A DNA stretch of 49,594 nucleotides from Candidatus Zambryskibacteria bacterium RIFCSPLOWO2_01_FULL_39_39 (GTDB taxonomy: Bacteria; Patescibacteriota; Minisyncoccia; Phycocordibacterales; WO2-35-19), in assembly GCA_001823925.1 (NCBI GenBank), contig MHWB01000008.1:1-49594 (forward strand), read 5' to 3'. Below, one piece after another: positions 1-8,579 of the stretch. The notes under the pieces are model-generated. The model did no database searches. It saw only the letters and a list, made by a program, of their open reading frames with translations, and had not been told where the DNA came from. A program made the position numbers and the translations under genes. The stretch's first letter is position 1, and each line of letters begins with the position of its first letter.

Positions 1-1518
1 GATATAACCAGAGTTATTCGTAATATAGATGACTCGTTTGATGGGATTATTGGAAGCTTACCCAACGATCTTTCTCCGGCAGATTATAAAATGGTTCAGA
101 TTAGTATTTCCTGCAATTCGTGTAAAAACCCGTTGGATTTTTCAGCTGTTTCTAATATTTCTCCCAAAAATCTTGAAACAGCTTCAACCAATGGAGCTTT
201 ATTTATAAAAGTATTTAATGCCAATGGTGATCCGCTACCTCTCGCCAATGTTCATATAGAAAATGCTTCTCTGGGAGTTGACATCAACGAGACTACAGAT
301 AACGATGGTCTTTTGGCCATAGTGGATGCTCCTCCGGCTCAAAATTCTTACAAGATAACGGTAAGTAAAAATGGATTTACCACCGACAGGACTTACGCTA
401 CTACTACTTATCCAAACCCCCTGAAGCCAGAGGCCACTGTGCTTTTACAGCAAGTGACCCAGATATCTTTCGTTATTGATCGGGTTAGCGATATTAGTTT
501 GCGGACAATTACCAATACCTGTTTGCCGGTTCCAGATGTGCCGTTTGCCATAAGTGGCACAAAATTGGTTGCTACCGCTCCAGATGTTTATAAATGGTCA
601 CTATCAAACCCAAGTACCGATGCATTAGGAATCAAGAATATTGCAAATGTAGAGTGGGATGTTTACTCGTTTACCACCTCTCCAGGGTTTTATCTAGCTG
701 GCACCAATCCAATATCTCCTATTTCTATTCTGCCAAATTCTAGCCAAAATGTTGACTTAATAATGACCAATGATAGTCCGGCTTTTATTCTCGTAAATGT
801 AAAAGATGGTTCTACTGGCCTACCTATCTCTGGGGCCAGTGTCTCTATTGGTAGTCAAACTTTGGTGACAGATCAAGGGTATTTAAGGCAGACTGATTGG
901 TCGGGTGGCTCTGGTCAGCTGAACTTTACCGATGCATCTTCCTTCTTTTCTTCTGATGGTAATGTGGAAATAAATAATCCAGCGGGGGAATTAAAACTTT
1001 TAGAATCTTTGGGCAATTTTGTTCCAAGTGGTGAACTTACATCCTCAATTTTTGATACAGGCACCTCTTCTAATTGGAGTAGAGTAGATATTTTGCCCAC
1101 AGACCAACCCCCCCTTGCTGGTTTAAATTCTGTCAGATTTTTGATTGCCACATCAGAAGATAATACCGCTACCACAACTTGGGATTTTTTGGGCCCAGAT
1201 GGTACAGTTGGAAATTTTAGCAATAATTTTTATACTATTACAAACAACAACATTAATCCCATACACAACGGAGACAGGTATATAAGATACAAAATATTTC
1301 TAAGTACTATTGATGATTCCTTTTCGCCAAATGTTTCTGATTTTGTGATTTCTTTTTCTTCTTTTTGTATTCCTCCGGGTCAAGTTTTGTTTTCAAATTT
1401 GACTGAACCACAAGATTATACCTTGGAAGTGCAGGCAACAGGTTACACAACTCAAATTATTAATCCAGTTTCGGTAAATTCCAGTTGGGTTAATCAAGAT
1501 GTATCATTATCACCATAA
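1..1518 (+). CDS. Carboxypeptidase-regulatory-like repeat surface protein (5' end missing)
   Basis: The reading frame is open from the first base of the window, so the gene starts upstream. Two segments look like carboxypeptidase regulatory-like (CarboxypepD_reg, beta-sandwich) modules: one around ANVHIENASLGVDINETT with the usual 'dg..a..dap....y.i.v.k.GF' pattern, and one around GLPISGASVSIGSQTLVTD. The C-terminus ends in a PEGA-like YTLEVQATGYTTQ. The stop overlaps the start of the next gene by one base, and the next two genes are pilin-like, so this is probably a secreted or pilus-associated protein in one type IV pilus operon. The binding partner is unknown. No catalytic residues are visible; the protein looks structural or adhesive. 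Confidence 0.7.
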   Translation, partial: DITRVIRNIDDSFDGIIGSLPNDLSPADYKMVQISISCNSCKNPLDFSAVSNISPKNLETASTNGALFIKVFNANGDPLPLANVHIENASLGVDINETTDNDGLLAIVDAPPAQNSYKITVSKNGFTTDRTYATTTYPNPLKPEATVLLQQVTQISFVIDRVSDISLRTITNTCLPVPDVPFAISGTKLVATAPDVYKWSLSNPSTDALGIKNIANVEWDVYSFTTSPGFYLAGTNPISPISILPNSSQNVDLIMTNDSPAFILVNVKDGSTGLPISGASVSIGSQTLVTDQGYLRQTDWSGGSGQLNFTDASSFFSSDGNVEINNPAGELKLLESLGNFVPSGELTSSIFDTGTSSNWSRVDILPTDQPPLAGLNSVRFLIATSEDNTATTTWDFLGPDGTVGNFSNNFYTITNNNINPIHNGDRYIRYKIFLSTIDDSFSPNVSDFVISFSSFCIPPGQVLFSNLTEPQDYTLEVQATGYTTQIINPVSVNSSWVNQDVSLSP

Positions 1519-2126
1519 TGAGAATTTTTAACGAAAAAGCTTTTAGTTTAGTTGAGATCGTGGTAGCAGTTGCCATTGCGTCTGCCATATTTATTACAGT
1601 TTTTAATTTTGGTAATAGTATTTTTTCTTTTAATTCAAATGCCCAAAAGAATCTAAGTGCTCAGACAGACGCTAGGCGGGTACTCAAAAACATAGTCAAA
1701 GAACTTAGAAGCGCTTCTCCTTCTAGCTTAGGTTCGTATCCGATCACTTTGGCTGGTACTTCCACCATCACATTTTTTGCAAATATTGATACTGATGCTT
1801 ATAAAGAACAAATAAGGTATTTTCTTTCTGGCCCAGAATTAAAAAGGGGAGTAATAAAGCCTTCTGACTCACCACTTACTTATAATCCAGCAAATGAACA
1901 AGTGATTACTTTGATTCGAGCTATAAACAATGAAACTACACCAATATTTGAATACTTTGATTCTAGCTACGCCGGTACCAGTACTTCCTTGGTACAACCG
2001 GTTCAAATCACCCAAATAAGATTAGTTCGTGTTACCTTAAAAATAGAAGAAGACCCAAACAAATCTTTAGGTCCTCTTATTGTTGAAAGTCAGGTATTTT
2101 TACGTAATCTCAAAGATAATTTATAA
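1518..2126 (+). CDS. Type IV prepilin-like protein (PilW/GspJ type)
   Basis: The 202-residue protein opens with a class III signal: short basic leader, Ala at -1, Phe at +1 and Glu at +5 (KAFSLVEIVV), followed by one hydrophobic helix at about residues 10-31. This is the prepilin peptidase signature, except that Ala replaces the usual Gly before the cleavage site. The rest is a hydrophilic beta-rich domain without cysteines, as in minor pseudopilins. The start overlaps the stop of the upstream gene (ATG sharing bases with TAA) and the stop overlaps the next start, so the three genes are translationally coupled. Expected role: minor pilin in a type IV pilus used for attachment or DNA uptake. 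Confidence 0.8.
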   Translation: MRIFNEKAFSLVEIVVAVAIASAIFITVFNFGNSIFSFNSNAQKNLSAQTDARRVLKNIVKELRSASPSSLGSYPITLAGTSTITFFANIDTDAYKEQIRYFLSGPELKRGVIKPSDSPLTYNPANEQVITLIRAINNETTPIFEYFDSSYAGTSTSLVQPVQITQIRLVRVTLKIEEDPNKSLGPLIVESQVFLRNLKDNL

Positions 2127-3604
2127 TGAAAAATTTAAATTTAAAAAACAAAGGTGGACTTTTGGTGCCGATCATCATATTTTCTTCCGTTGCTTTGGTG
2201 GTTATTGGAAGTATTATTAAATGGACTCAAATAACCATAGAAGCAAATAGACAGCTCATAACGAGAGAAAAGGCCATCCAACTTGCCGAATCTGGCATTG
2301 ATTATTACAGGTGGCATCTGGCCCATAGCCAAAGTGATTATCAAGATGGTACTGGGCTCCCCGGTCCATACGTCCACGAAGTAAGAGACAAAGATGGAAA
2401 TGTTGTGGGTGAGTTTGTTTTAGATATTACTCCGCCGATCATTGGTTCCACCAAGGTGAGGATTGAATCTACTGGTACTCTGGCAAGCTCTACTATCTCA
2501 AGAAAAATTAGAGTAGAGATGGCCATACCATCGCTCGCAAAATATGCCGTAGCCGCCAATGATGTGATGCGTTTTGGCGAAGGAACAGAAGTCTTTGGTC
2601 CAGTTCACTCAAATCAGGGTATTCATTTTGACGGTTTGGCTCACAACATTATCACTAGCTCGCTTGCTTTATATAATGATCCCGATCATGAAAACAATGA
2701 TGAATTTGGTGTGCATACCCATGTAAATATCCCACCAGATTCTGGTATTAATGAAAATTTTCGTCCACTTGAAGCCTCACCAAACTCAGTTATGTCACGT
2801 ACGGATGTTTTTGAAGTGGGAAGACAATTCCCGGTGCCAGTTATTGATTTTGTAGGCTTGACAGGAAATTTGGCAAATATAAAATCAGATGCCCAAGCAA
2901 ATGGTCACTATTTCGCAGCATCTGGATCTCAGGGGTATCATTTAGTTTTGAAAACAGATGATACTTTTGATGTTTATGTTGTTAATAATCTTGAGCCAAC
3001 TCCTAATGGTTGTACCCTTGTGATCGGACAACAAGGGTGGGGGACTTGGAGTATTCGTTCAGTTGGGGGGGAAGTTTTCTTAGGTAATTACGGGTTTCCT
3101 TCAAATGGTCTTATCTTTGTGGAAGATAATGTTTGGGTTAATGGACAGATAAATGGAGCAAGACTTACGATAGCCGCTGGCCGTTTTCCAGATAATCCAG
3201 CTCAAAGAAAATCAATAACTGTCAACAATGATCTTTTATACACCAATTACGACGGTACCGACGTTCTGGCTCTTGTTGCCCAAAACAACATCAATGCTGG
3301 TTTGGTTAGTGAAAATGACTTGCGTATTGATGCTGCGATGATTGCTCAAAATGGTCGCGTTGGGAGATACTACTACAGGCCACCTACGGGTGGAAATGAT
3401 AGATGTTCTCCATATCACTTACGAAACGAAATTACTCTCTACGGCATGATCGCCACTTATCAGAGATATGGTTTCTCTTATAATGATGGTACCGGTTATC
3501 AAATAAGGAATATAATTTATGATGCAAACTTACTATATAGCCCACCCCCGTCTTTCCCCCTAACTTCTGACCAATATGAGATTCTTTCTTGGGAGGAAAT
3601 TTGA
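2126..3604 (+). CDS. PilX-like pilus assembly protein
   Basis: The 492-residue protein has a short polar N-terminus, one membrane helix at about residues 11-31 (GLLVPIIIFSSVALVVIGSI), and then the sequence EKAIQLAESGIDYYRWHL. That last stretch is typical of PilX/GspK-type proteins, where a Glu-Ser-Gly-rich helix follows the membrane segment. The long C-terminal part has several Gly/Asn-rich beta segments that resemble a polymer-forming beta-helix. It is the last gene of the pilin-like operon and ends just before the tpiA promoter. Likely a minor pilin or pilus-tip component; the exact class is uncertain. Confidence 0.7.
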   Translation: MKNLNLKNKGGLLVPIIIFSSVALVVIGSIIKWTQITIEANRQLITREKAIQLAESGIDYYRWHLAHSQSDYQDGTGLPGPYVHEVRDKDGNVVGEFVLDITPPIIGSTKVRIESTGTLASSTISRKIRVEMAIPSLAKYAVAANDVMRFGEGTEVFGPVHSNQGIHFDGLAHNIITSSLALYNDPDHENNDEFGVHTHVNIPPDSGINENFRPLEASPNSVMSRTDVFEVGRQFPVPVIDFVGLTGNLANIKSDAQANGHYFAASGSQGYHLVLKTDDTFDVYVVNNLEPTPNGCTLVIGQQGWGTWSIRSVGGEVFLGNYGFPSNGLIFVEDNVWVNGQINGARLTIAAGRFPDNPAQRKSITVNNDLLYTNYDGTDVLALVAQNNINAGLVSENDLRIDAAMIAQNGRVGRYYYRPPTGGNDRCSPYHLRNEITLYGMIATYQRYGFSYNDGTGYQIRNIIYDANLLYSPPPSFPLTSDQYEILSWEEI

Positions 3605-3606
3605 GG

Positions 3607-3612
3607 TATAAT
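3607..3612 (+). promoter_or_regulatory. -10 box of tpiA (leaderless type)
   Basis: A perfect TATAAT ends 6 nt before the chosen ATG of tpiA, so transcription would begin at or next to the start codon. No good -35 is visible. Confidence 0.5.
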
Positions 3613-3618
3613 GGAAGC

Positions 3619-4389
3619 ATGAAAAAGCGTAATATAGTTGTGGCTAATTGGAAAATGAACCCGGAGATGTTAGACATAGCTAAAGAAATATTTAATAATA
3701 CTAGGCTGACGGCAAAGAGTTTGAAAAATACAGACGTTTGTTTATGTCCACCTTTTCCATTTCTACATCCACTCTTAAAATTAAATTATCCAAAAAATAT
3801 GTTTTTGGGCGTTCAAAATATTTCAAGTGAAATAAAAGGTGCTTTTACCGGAGAGGTAAGCGCTTATATGGTAAAAAGCTTGGGAGCAAGCTTTTCTATT
3901 ATTGGCCATTCTGAAAGAAGGGCGATGGGGGAGAGCAATGAAATGATCAGAAAAAAAATGCAGACTGCATTTGATGCAGATTTAACACCCATACTCTGTG
4001 TAGGAGAAAAAGAAAGAGATAAAGATGGCAATCATTTGGAATTTATAAAAAATCAAATAAAAGAGTCTCTCTTTGGTCTGCAAAAAAAATATTTGGTCGG
4101 CATTACGATTGCCTACGAGCCCATTTGGGCGATTGGTAAATCATACCTCGATGCCATGAGCCCTACCGATATTCATGAGACAGTTTTATTTATTAAAAAA
4201 ATTATAGGTGAACTTTTCGGTAGAGATATTGCTTTGGGATCAAAAATTCTTTACGGGGCCTCTGTTGAAGCGGAAAATGTTTCCGAAATTGTCCGTATCG
4301 GCAATGTTGACGGCTTCCTCGTCGGCCACGCTTCTCTCGTCCCCAAACAATTTTCAGCCATCTTAAAAGCCACAGATATGAAAAGATAA
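3619..4389 (+). CDS. tpiA: Triosephosphate isomerase
   Basis: Interconverts dihydroxyacetone phosphate and glyceraldehyde 3-phosphate in glycolysis. The catalytic residues are visible: Lys12 in ANWKMNP, His97 in GHSERR and Glu167 in AYEPIWAIG. Length, 256 residues, is normal. Loop 6 after the catalytic Glu reads IGKSYLDAMSP instead of the common IGTGKTAT, a variant form of the phosphate-gripping lid. The start was placed at 3619 because the standard N-terminal strand follows at once and TATAAT lies 6 nt upstream; a TTG at 3589 would add ten unlikely residues. pgk follows 930 bp downstream, with a toxin-antitoxin pair inserted between the two glycolytic genes. Confidence 0.96.
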   Translation: MKKRNIVVANWKMNPEMLDIAKEIFNNTRLTAKSLKNTDVCLCPPFPFLHPLLKLNYPKNMFLGVQNISSEIKGAFTGEVSAYMVKSLGASFSIIGHSERRAMGESNEMIRKKMQTAFDADLTPILCVGEKERDKDGNHLEFIKNQIKESLFGLQKKYLVGITIAYEPIWAIGKSYLDAMSPTDIHETVLFIKKIIGELFGRDIALGSKILYGASVEAENVSEIVRIGNVDGFLVGHASLVPKQFSAILKATDMKR

Positions 4390-4424
4390 CCTATTCCTCA
4401 ATTTTTATTTTATATTGATTTTCA

Positions 4425-4462
4425 ATACACACATCCTAGACGGTCGTCAGTAATCTGTGTAT
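4425..4462. repeat. 38-nt imperfect palindrome, copy 1 (orphan)
   Basis: On the minus strand it reads ATACACAGATTACTGACGAC then CGTCTAGGATGTGTGTAT. It shares the left half, GACGACCGTC core and TGTGT end with copies at 15137 and 15774. Outer flanks add a further inverted AATTTTTATTTT / AAAATAAAAATT arm. It lies between tpiA and the HigBA-like genes, 86 bp before the toxin start. Confidence 0.8.
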
Positions 4463-4548
4463 GGAGGAAAAATAAAAATTAGAAACAGGATCGGATTAAA
4501 CTCGAGTCGGTAAAAATGGAGGAATCTGATAAGATAAAATAATATAAA

Positions 4549-4860
4549 ATGAAAGTATCCTATTTACCCAAGGTCACAAAATTTATAGAATCTCTGAGCA
4601 ACGATTTAGTAGACAAAATTGTTTCTTTGGTTGATGTTTTAGAAGAAAAGAATGGTTTACTCAACACTCTTAATTCAAAAAGTTTTGGCAAGGGGCTCTT
4701 TGAATTAAGACTGGTTGGTTCCGTTAACATAAGAGTATTTTATTGTTTTCATAAAGATACGATCTATTTGTTACATGGAATAATCAAGAAAACCCGAAAG
4801 ACACCAAAAAGAGAAATAGAATTTGCTAGAAAAATAAAAAAGGTAGTTGAACAATTATAA
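4549..4860 (+). CDS. HigB/RelE-type toxin (phage Gp49-like family)
   Basis: A 103-residue basic protein with the compact RelE/HigB architecture: a leading beta-strand and helix, then 'LRLVGSVNIRVFYCFHKDTIYLLHGIIKKTRKTP..EIEFARK'. The conserved Arg in the central strand, the 'F.K...KTP..EI..A' tail and the ending helix are diagnostic of the Gp49-like HigB group, which are ribosome-associated mRNA nucleases. An XRE-type antitoxin gene starts 22 bp after the stop; toxin-first order is typical of higBA. AAAATAATATAAA just upstream provides an AT-rich -10 region, with palindrome copy 1 about 90 bp further up. Confidence 0.85.
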   Translation: MKVSYLPKVTKFIESLSNDLVDKIVSLVDVLEEKNGLLNTLNSKSFGKGLFELRLVGSVNIRVFYCFHKDTIYLLHGIIKKTRKTPKREIEFARKIKKVVEQL

Positions 4861-4882
4861 CACGTATGTTATCATAGATTTT

Positions 4883-5176
4883 ATGGAAAACACATATAAA
4901 AAAATAAAACTAATTTCTCACGAAGATTTCAAAAAAAAGCTTTTAAAAAAGCCATCTTTTCGTAAATATTATGAAGAAACAAGTTTTGAAAGAGAAATTT
5001 TTAAAGCAATAATAAGGGCAAGAGCCCAAAAAAACCTTACTCAAAGAGAATTAGCGGAAAAAATTGGTGTTAAACAATCAGCTTTGGCACGCTTTGAATC
5101 CGGCAGGACCAACCCCACCCTCGGTTTTCTCAAAAAAGTAGTTTCTGGTTTGGGTTTGAGTGTGACGGTTAAATAA
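4883..5176 (+). CDS. HigA-like antitoxin with XRE helix-turn-helix
   Basis: A 97-residue protein whose C-terminal half (about residues 48-95) is an XRE/Cro helix-turn-helix: RAQKNLTQRELAEKIGVKQS followed by ALARFESGRTNPTLGFLKKV. The N-terminal half (YKKIKLISHEDFKKKLL) is the usual partner-binding extension. The start chosen is the ATG that gives MENTYKKI; an upstream TTG overlapping the toxin gene would add residues read through the toxin stop region. It should neutralise the upstream toxin and repress their shared promoter. This is the first of three toxin-antitoxin-like loci in the window. Confidence 0.85.
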   Translation: MENTYKKIKLISHEDFKKKLLKKPSFRKYYEETSFEREIFKAIIRARAQKNLTQRELAEKIGVKQSALARFESGRTNPTLGFLKKVVSGLGLSVTVK

Positions 5177-5275
5177 AGCATGATGAATCCCGTAGTAGAA
5201 AATGGCATAGGAAAGTTTTTGCATTTAGATTAGAAATGTTATATTCAGTAAGTAGATTATTAATATTTAATATAT

Positions 5276-5309
5276 AAAAATGGCACTTTCCAAAAACAAT
5301 GCCATTTTT
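5276..5309 (+). promoter_or_regulatory. Hairpin upstream of pgk
   Basis: AAAAATGGCA and TGCCATTTTT form a perfect 10-bp stem with a 14-nt loop, ending 10 nt before the chosen pgk start. Its own T-run could act as a weak terminator or attenuator, or the site may be an operator. Function not known. Confidence 0.4.
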
Positions 5310-5319
5310 CACTAACGGG

Positions 5320-6360
5320 ATGAAATCAATTGAAGATGCGGATATAGTAGAGGGGACAATTGTTTTGGTGAGGACAGACTGGAATGTCCCCGTCGGATAC
5401 TCCGAGGGGAATCCCGAGCGTAGTCTAAGAGTGCTCGATACTTCCAGAATAGAAGTGACTTTGCCAACCATAAATTTTGCTCTTAACAAGGGAGCCAAGG
5501 TAATAGTAATGAGTCATTTTGGTGACGGCACAGATTCGCTTGAAATTGTTGTAAAAGAAGCGGCAAATTTTTTCCCAAATACGCAATTGAAGTTTGTGCG
5601 GGATCCTTGGAACACTTCGTCGGAAGATGGGAAAAAAGTTTTAGAAAATTTGAAAAATGGGGAAGTGGCTGTCTTTGAAAATTTAAGATTTTGGGCGGAA
5701 AAGGAAAATGATGAAATTTTTGTAAAACAACTCGCGGAATTTGCTGATATTTATATAAATGAAGCATTCTCCACTTCACACCGAGCGCATGCCTCTATTG
5801 TCGGAATACCAAAGTTTTTACCACATTTTGCCGGATTTCATTTTTTGGAAGAATTTAAAAAATTAGGAGAAGCTTTTAATCCAGAACACCCATTTCTTTT
5901 TATATTAGGTGGGGTGAAGTTTGAAACCAAACTTCCTTTGGTAGAAAAGTTTTTAAATATTGCAGATGAGATTTTTATAGGCGGTGCTTTGGCCGTTAAG
6001 GCCAAGGCTCTGCCACTTGCTCTCAATCCCAAAATAATTTTTCCTGTTGGTGACATTGCTTTGCTTGATGCAAATACTGAAACCCTGGAGATGTTGGGTG
6101 AAAAAATAAAAAAAGCTAAATTTGTTTTATGGAATGGGCCTTTGGGAAATTATGAGGTGGGTTATAAAGAGGGCACCCTCACTCTCGCCAGAGTGTTAGC
6201 CGACTCTTATGCTAAAGTAATAGTTGGTGGAGGGGATACAGAAAATGTGATAGATGAGTTAAATATGAAAGATAAGTTTTACTTTATTTCTCTCGCTGGT
6301 GGCGCGATGCTCGACTTCCTTGCAAACGGAACCCTTCCCGGAATTGAAGCCTTGAAATAA
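5320..6360 (+). CDS. pgk: Phosphoglycerate kinase
   Basis: Transfers phosphate from 1,3-bisphosphoglycerate to ADP in glycolysis. Visible family motifs are VLVRTDWNVP near the N-terminus (normally R-V-D-F/Y-N-V-P), VIVMSHFG, the ENLRFW segment, INEAFSTSHRAHAS, the LGGVKFETKLPL hinge, FVLWNGPLGNYE and the nucleotide-binding VGGGDTE. At 346 residues it is about 40 shorter than the usual enzyme, as is common in reduced genomes. The start at 5320 gives MKSIEDADI, aligning with normal PGK starts; the ATG at 5299 lies inside the upstream hairpin. A repeat-derived segment (GYSEGNPERSLRVL) is inserted in frame right after the NVP motif. Confidence 0.95.
   Translation: MKSIEDADIVEGTIVLVRTDWNVPVGYSEGNPERSLRVLDTSRIEVTLPTINFALNKGAKVIVMSHFGDGTDSLEIVVKEAANFFPNTQLKFVRDPWNTSSEDGKKVLENLKNGEVAVFENLRFWAEKENDEIFVKQLAEFADIYINEAFSTSHRAHASIVGIPKFLPHFAGFHFLEEFKKLGEAFNPEHPFLFILGGVKFETKLPLVEKFLNIADEIFIGGALAVKAKALPLALNPKIIFPVGDIALLDANTETLEMLGEKIKKAKFVLWNGPLGNYEVGYKEGTLTLARVLADSYAKVIVGGGDTENVIDELNMKDKFYFISLAGGAMLDFLANGTLPGIEALK
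5393..5440. repeat. In-frame repeat segment inside pgk
   Basis: Encodes SEGNPERSL between the NVP motif and the DTSRIEVTLPTI helix, where ordinary PGKs have a short turn. The base pattern (CCGAGGGGAATCCCGAGCG) resembles dispersed repeat modules of Patescibacteria. Assignment rests on the extra residues and recall of the motif, not on a second copy here. Confidence 0.4.
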
Positions 6361-6431
6361 AAAACAAAAATACTGTTCCAAGAGCCTTAACCTTGTTGAC
6401 CTAACGCAAGAATAGTATTTTTGTTTTTTTA
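6358..6431. terminator. Bidirectional terminator between pgk and the HIT gene
   Basis: A stem of roughly 14-16 bp (AAAACAAAAATACT pairing with AGTATTTTTGTTTT) encloses about 40 nt, with T-runs on both strands. It sits exactly between the convergent stops. Confidence 0.75.
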
Positions 6432-6435
6432 TTTA

Positions 6436-6789
6436 CTATAAATTCTCTATAATTTTGTTTCTATTTCCTTCAAAATCTTTGAGGTTGCCTTTGATGGCGG
6501 GGTAGACCCAAATATGAGCGTGTTCTACGTCTTCGCCGACCACTTTTGATAAAATCCATTGGGTTTTAAAGGCCCTTTTTTGAGCTAGAGCGACTTTCTT
6601 TACCACTTCAAAATAGTTTCCGGCGTTTGGAACGTCCCAAACCCACCTGTAATGTTTCTTGGGTATTATTTGGGAGTGGCCCGGAGATTGAGGATTAATA
6701 TCAAGAAAAGCTATAAAATCATCATCCTCATAAATAATGTGGGCCGGGATTTCTTTGTTTGCTATTTTACAAAAAATACAGTTATCCAT
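6436..6789 (-). CDS. HIT family nucleotide-binding hydrolase
   Basis: A 117-residue histidine-triad protein. The N-terminus [20 protein letters not shown] is the classic HIT opening with two zinc-type cysteines, followed by [20 protein letters not shown]. The triad region reads [10 protein letters not shown]: the first two histidines, including the middle nucleophile, are present, but the third position of His-x-His-x-His is Trp. Family members hydrolyse nucleoside phosphoramidates or dinucleotides by way of a His-AMP intermediate. It is divergent from recJ, and both use overlapping -10 boxes within one palindrome at 6796-6805. Substrate cannot be told. Confidence 0.9.
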   Translation of the reverse strand: MDNCIFCKIANKEIPAHIIYEDDDFIAFLDINPQSPGHSQIIPKKHYRWVWDVPNAGNYFEVVKKVALAQKRAFKTQWILSKVVGEDVEHAHIWVYPAIKGNLKDFEGNRNKIIENL

Positions 6790-6795
6790 TGTCCT

Positions 6796-6805
6796 ATGAT
6801 ATCAT
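6796..6805. promoter_or_regulatory. Shared palindromic -10 for HIT gene and recJ
   Basis: ATGATATCAT is a perfect 10-bp palindrome. On the minus strand it supplies TATCAT ending 6 nt before the HIT start; on the plus strand it supplies TATCAT (6800-6805) ending 7 nt before the recJ ATG at 6813. The two promoters therefore overlap physically and should exclude one another. Confidence 0.6.
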
Positions 6806-6812
6806 CTTTTTT

Positions 6813-8570
6813 ATGTCCAAGAAATACTCTATAAGGGGAAAAATCTCAAAGAAAGCGGAGGAAGAATTAAGTGGTCAAAATGTCTTAACTGCCCAACTTC
6901 TATATAACAGGGGTATAAAAACCAAAAAAGAGGCCGAAATCTTCCTTGCGCCTGACTTTGTAAATCATTTGCATGACCCATTTCTTTTGCCTGATATGAA
7001 AAAAGCGGTGGACAGGATTTTATTGGCAATTCTAAATAACGAGAGAGTGGGTATTTGGAGCGATTATGATGCGGACGGTATTCCCGGGGGAGCTCTGCTC
7101 CACGATTTTTTTAAACTTGTCGGTTTTAATAATTTTATAAATTATATTCCAGACAGACACATTGAAGGCTATGGTCTTAATAGCGAAGGGCTTGAAGAGT
7201 TAGCTAAAGACAAGGTTAAACTTTTGATCAGTGTTGATTGTGGTATTAGAGATCACAAAGAAATTTTGCATGCCAAAAAACTTGGAATGGAAGTAATTAT
7301 AACCGATCACCACGAGCAGTCCGATGGATTACCTAAGGCGTATGCGGTAATCAATCCAAAAAGGAAAGATTCAAAATATCCGGAGCAAATACTTTGTGGT
7401 ACTGGAGTTATTTGGAAACTGATTGAGGCTCTACTTCAAACAAAAAGAGATTTTATAAAAGATGGCCAACCTTTCGAATTGCCTCAAGGCAAAGAAAAAT
7501 GGCTTCTGGACTTGGTGGGACTTGCCACTTTGTCGGACATGGTGCCACTTACTGGAGAAAATAGAGTGCTCGCCCACTTCGGCCTTTCAGTTTTGAGAAA
7601 AAGCAGGAGACCTGGTTTGCAAAGACTTTTGTCTAACTTAAAAATAAATAAAGACAATATTACCGAAGATGATATCTCGTTTATGGTTACTCCTCGGATC
7701 AATGCCGCTTCTCGGATGGGTCATCCGCGGGATGCGTTTAAACTTTTGACCGTTTTGGATTTAACAGAGGCAGATATTTGCGCCAAACATTTAGATAATA
7801 TAAATAATGAAAGAAAGGGTGTGGTTGCTAGCATGGTCAAAGAAGCCAATAAAAAAATAAAAGAAAAATTTGAAAATGAGGGAGAAAAGCAACTCATTGT
7901 TTTGGGCAACCCAGACTGGAAGCCTAGTCTTTTGGGACTTGTTGCCAATTCAATTGCAGACGAATATAACAGGCCAGTGTTTCTTTGGGGTCGCGCATCT
8001 ACCGAAGTTTCTACAAGCGGAGTCGGAGATGTGTTTAAGGGATCCTGTCGGTCAGATGGCACCACCAATTTGGTGAGTCTCATGGAGAGAGCCAAGGATT
8101 CTTTTATTGAATTTGGGGGACATAAATTATCTGGCGGATTTTCGGTTTTGTTTGAAAAAATCCACACCCTTGAAGATGCTCTGGTAGAAGCCTCAACACA
8201 TATTGTAAATGGTGATTTAGAGATTTTAGTTGATGCCGAATTAAAACTAGAAAATATTACAGAAAAATCTGTAAACGAAATTTTAAAATTAGCGCCTTTT
8301 GGGGTCGGCAACGAAAAGCCGCTGTTTATCTTTAGAGATATTTTGCCAGAAAAAATAAATAGATTTGGCAAAGCTAAAGAACATCTTTCTATAAATTTAC
8401 GTGATGGCTCGTCTAGCATCAGAGCTATTTCATTTTTTGCCTCACCTGATCAATTTGGCGACGCCCTGAAAGAAGGTATCAAAACCAATCTGGTAGCCAG
8501 TGTTGAAAAATCAGATTTTGGTGGTCGCCGAGAGATTCGCCTACGCATCGTGGATTTCTTTATATGCTAA
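6813..8570 (+). CDS. recJ: Single-stranded-DNA-specific exonuclease RecJ
   Basis: A 585-residue DHH-family 5'-3' single-strand exonuclease acting in recombination and mismatch or base-excision repair. The catalytic motifs are clear: GIWSDYDADGIPGGALL (motif I, DYDADG), LISVDCGIRD (II), VIITDHHEQ (III, DHH) and NPKRKDSKYP with LCGTGVIWKL after it. The DHHA1 domain shows the FGGHKLSGGFSV segment, and an OB-like C-terminal domain follows. The start at 6813 (MSKKYSIRGK) was chosen because a TATCAT box ends 7 nt before it; an upstream TTG would read back through the divergent promoter. The ORF6N gene follows after 9 bp. Confidence 0.95.
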   Translation: MSKKYSIRGKISKKAEEELSGQNVLTAQLLYNRGIKTKKEAEIFLAPDFVNHLHDPFLLPDMKKAVDRILLAILNNERVGIWSDYDADGIPGGALLHDFFKLVGFNNFINYIPDRHIEGYGLNSEGLEELAKDKVKLLISVDCGIRDHKEILHAKKLGMEVIITDHHEQSDGLPKAYAVINPKRKDSKYPEQILCGTGVIWKLIEALLQTKRDFIKDGQPFELPQGKEKWLLDLVGLATLSDMVPLTGENRVLAHFGLSVLRKSRRPGLQRLLSNLKINKDNITEDDISFMVTPRINAASRMGHPRDAFKLLTVLDLTEADICAKHLDNINNERKGVVASMVKEANKKIKEKFENEGEKQLIVLGNPDWKPSLLGLVANSIADEYNRPVFLWGRASTEVSTSGVGDVFKGSCRSDGTTNLVSLMERAKDSFIEFGGHKLSGGFSVLFEKIHTLEDALVEASTHIVNGDLEILVDAELKLENITEKSVNEILKLAPFGVGNEKPLFIFRDILPEKINRFGKAKEHLSINLRDGSSSIRAISFFASPDQFGDALKEGIKTNLVASVEKSDFGGRREIRLRIVDFFIC

Positions 8571-8573
8571 AAT
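8566..8573 (+). promoter_or_regulatory. Extended -10 of the ORF6N gene
   Basis: TGC-TAAAAT ends 6 nt before the ATG at 8580. It overlaps the recJ stop region, so the ORF6N gene has its own leaderless-type promoter. Confidence 0.5.
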
Positions 8574-8579
8574 AGTTTC

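Noticed and set aside
7721-8419. A 232-codon frame antisense to recJ
   Set aside because: Low-complexity Ser-rich shadow of the DHHA1 region of a well-supported recJ.
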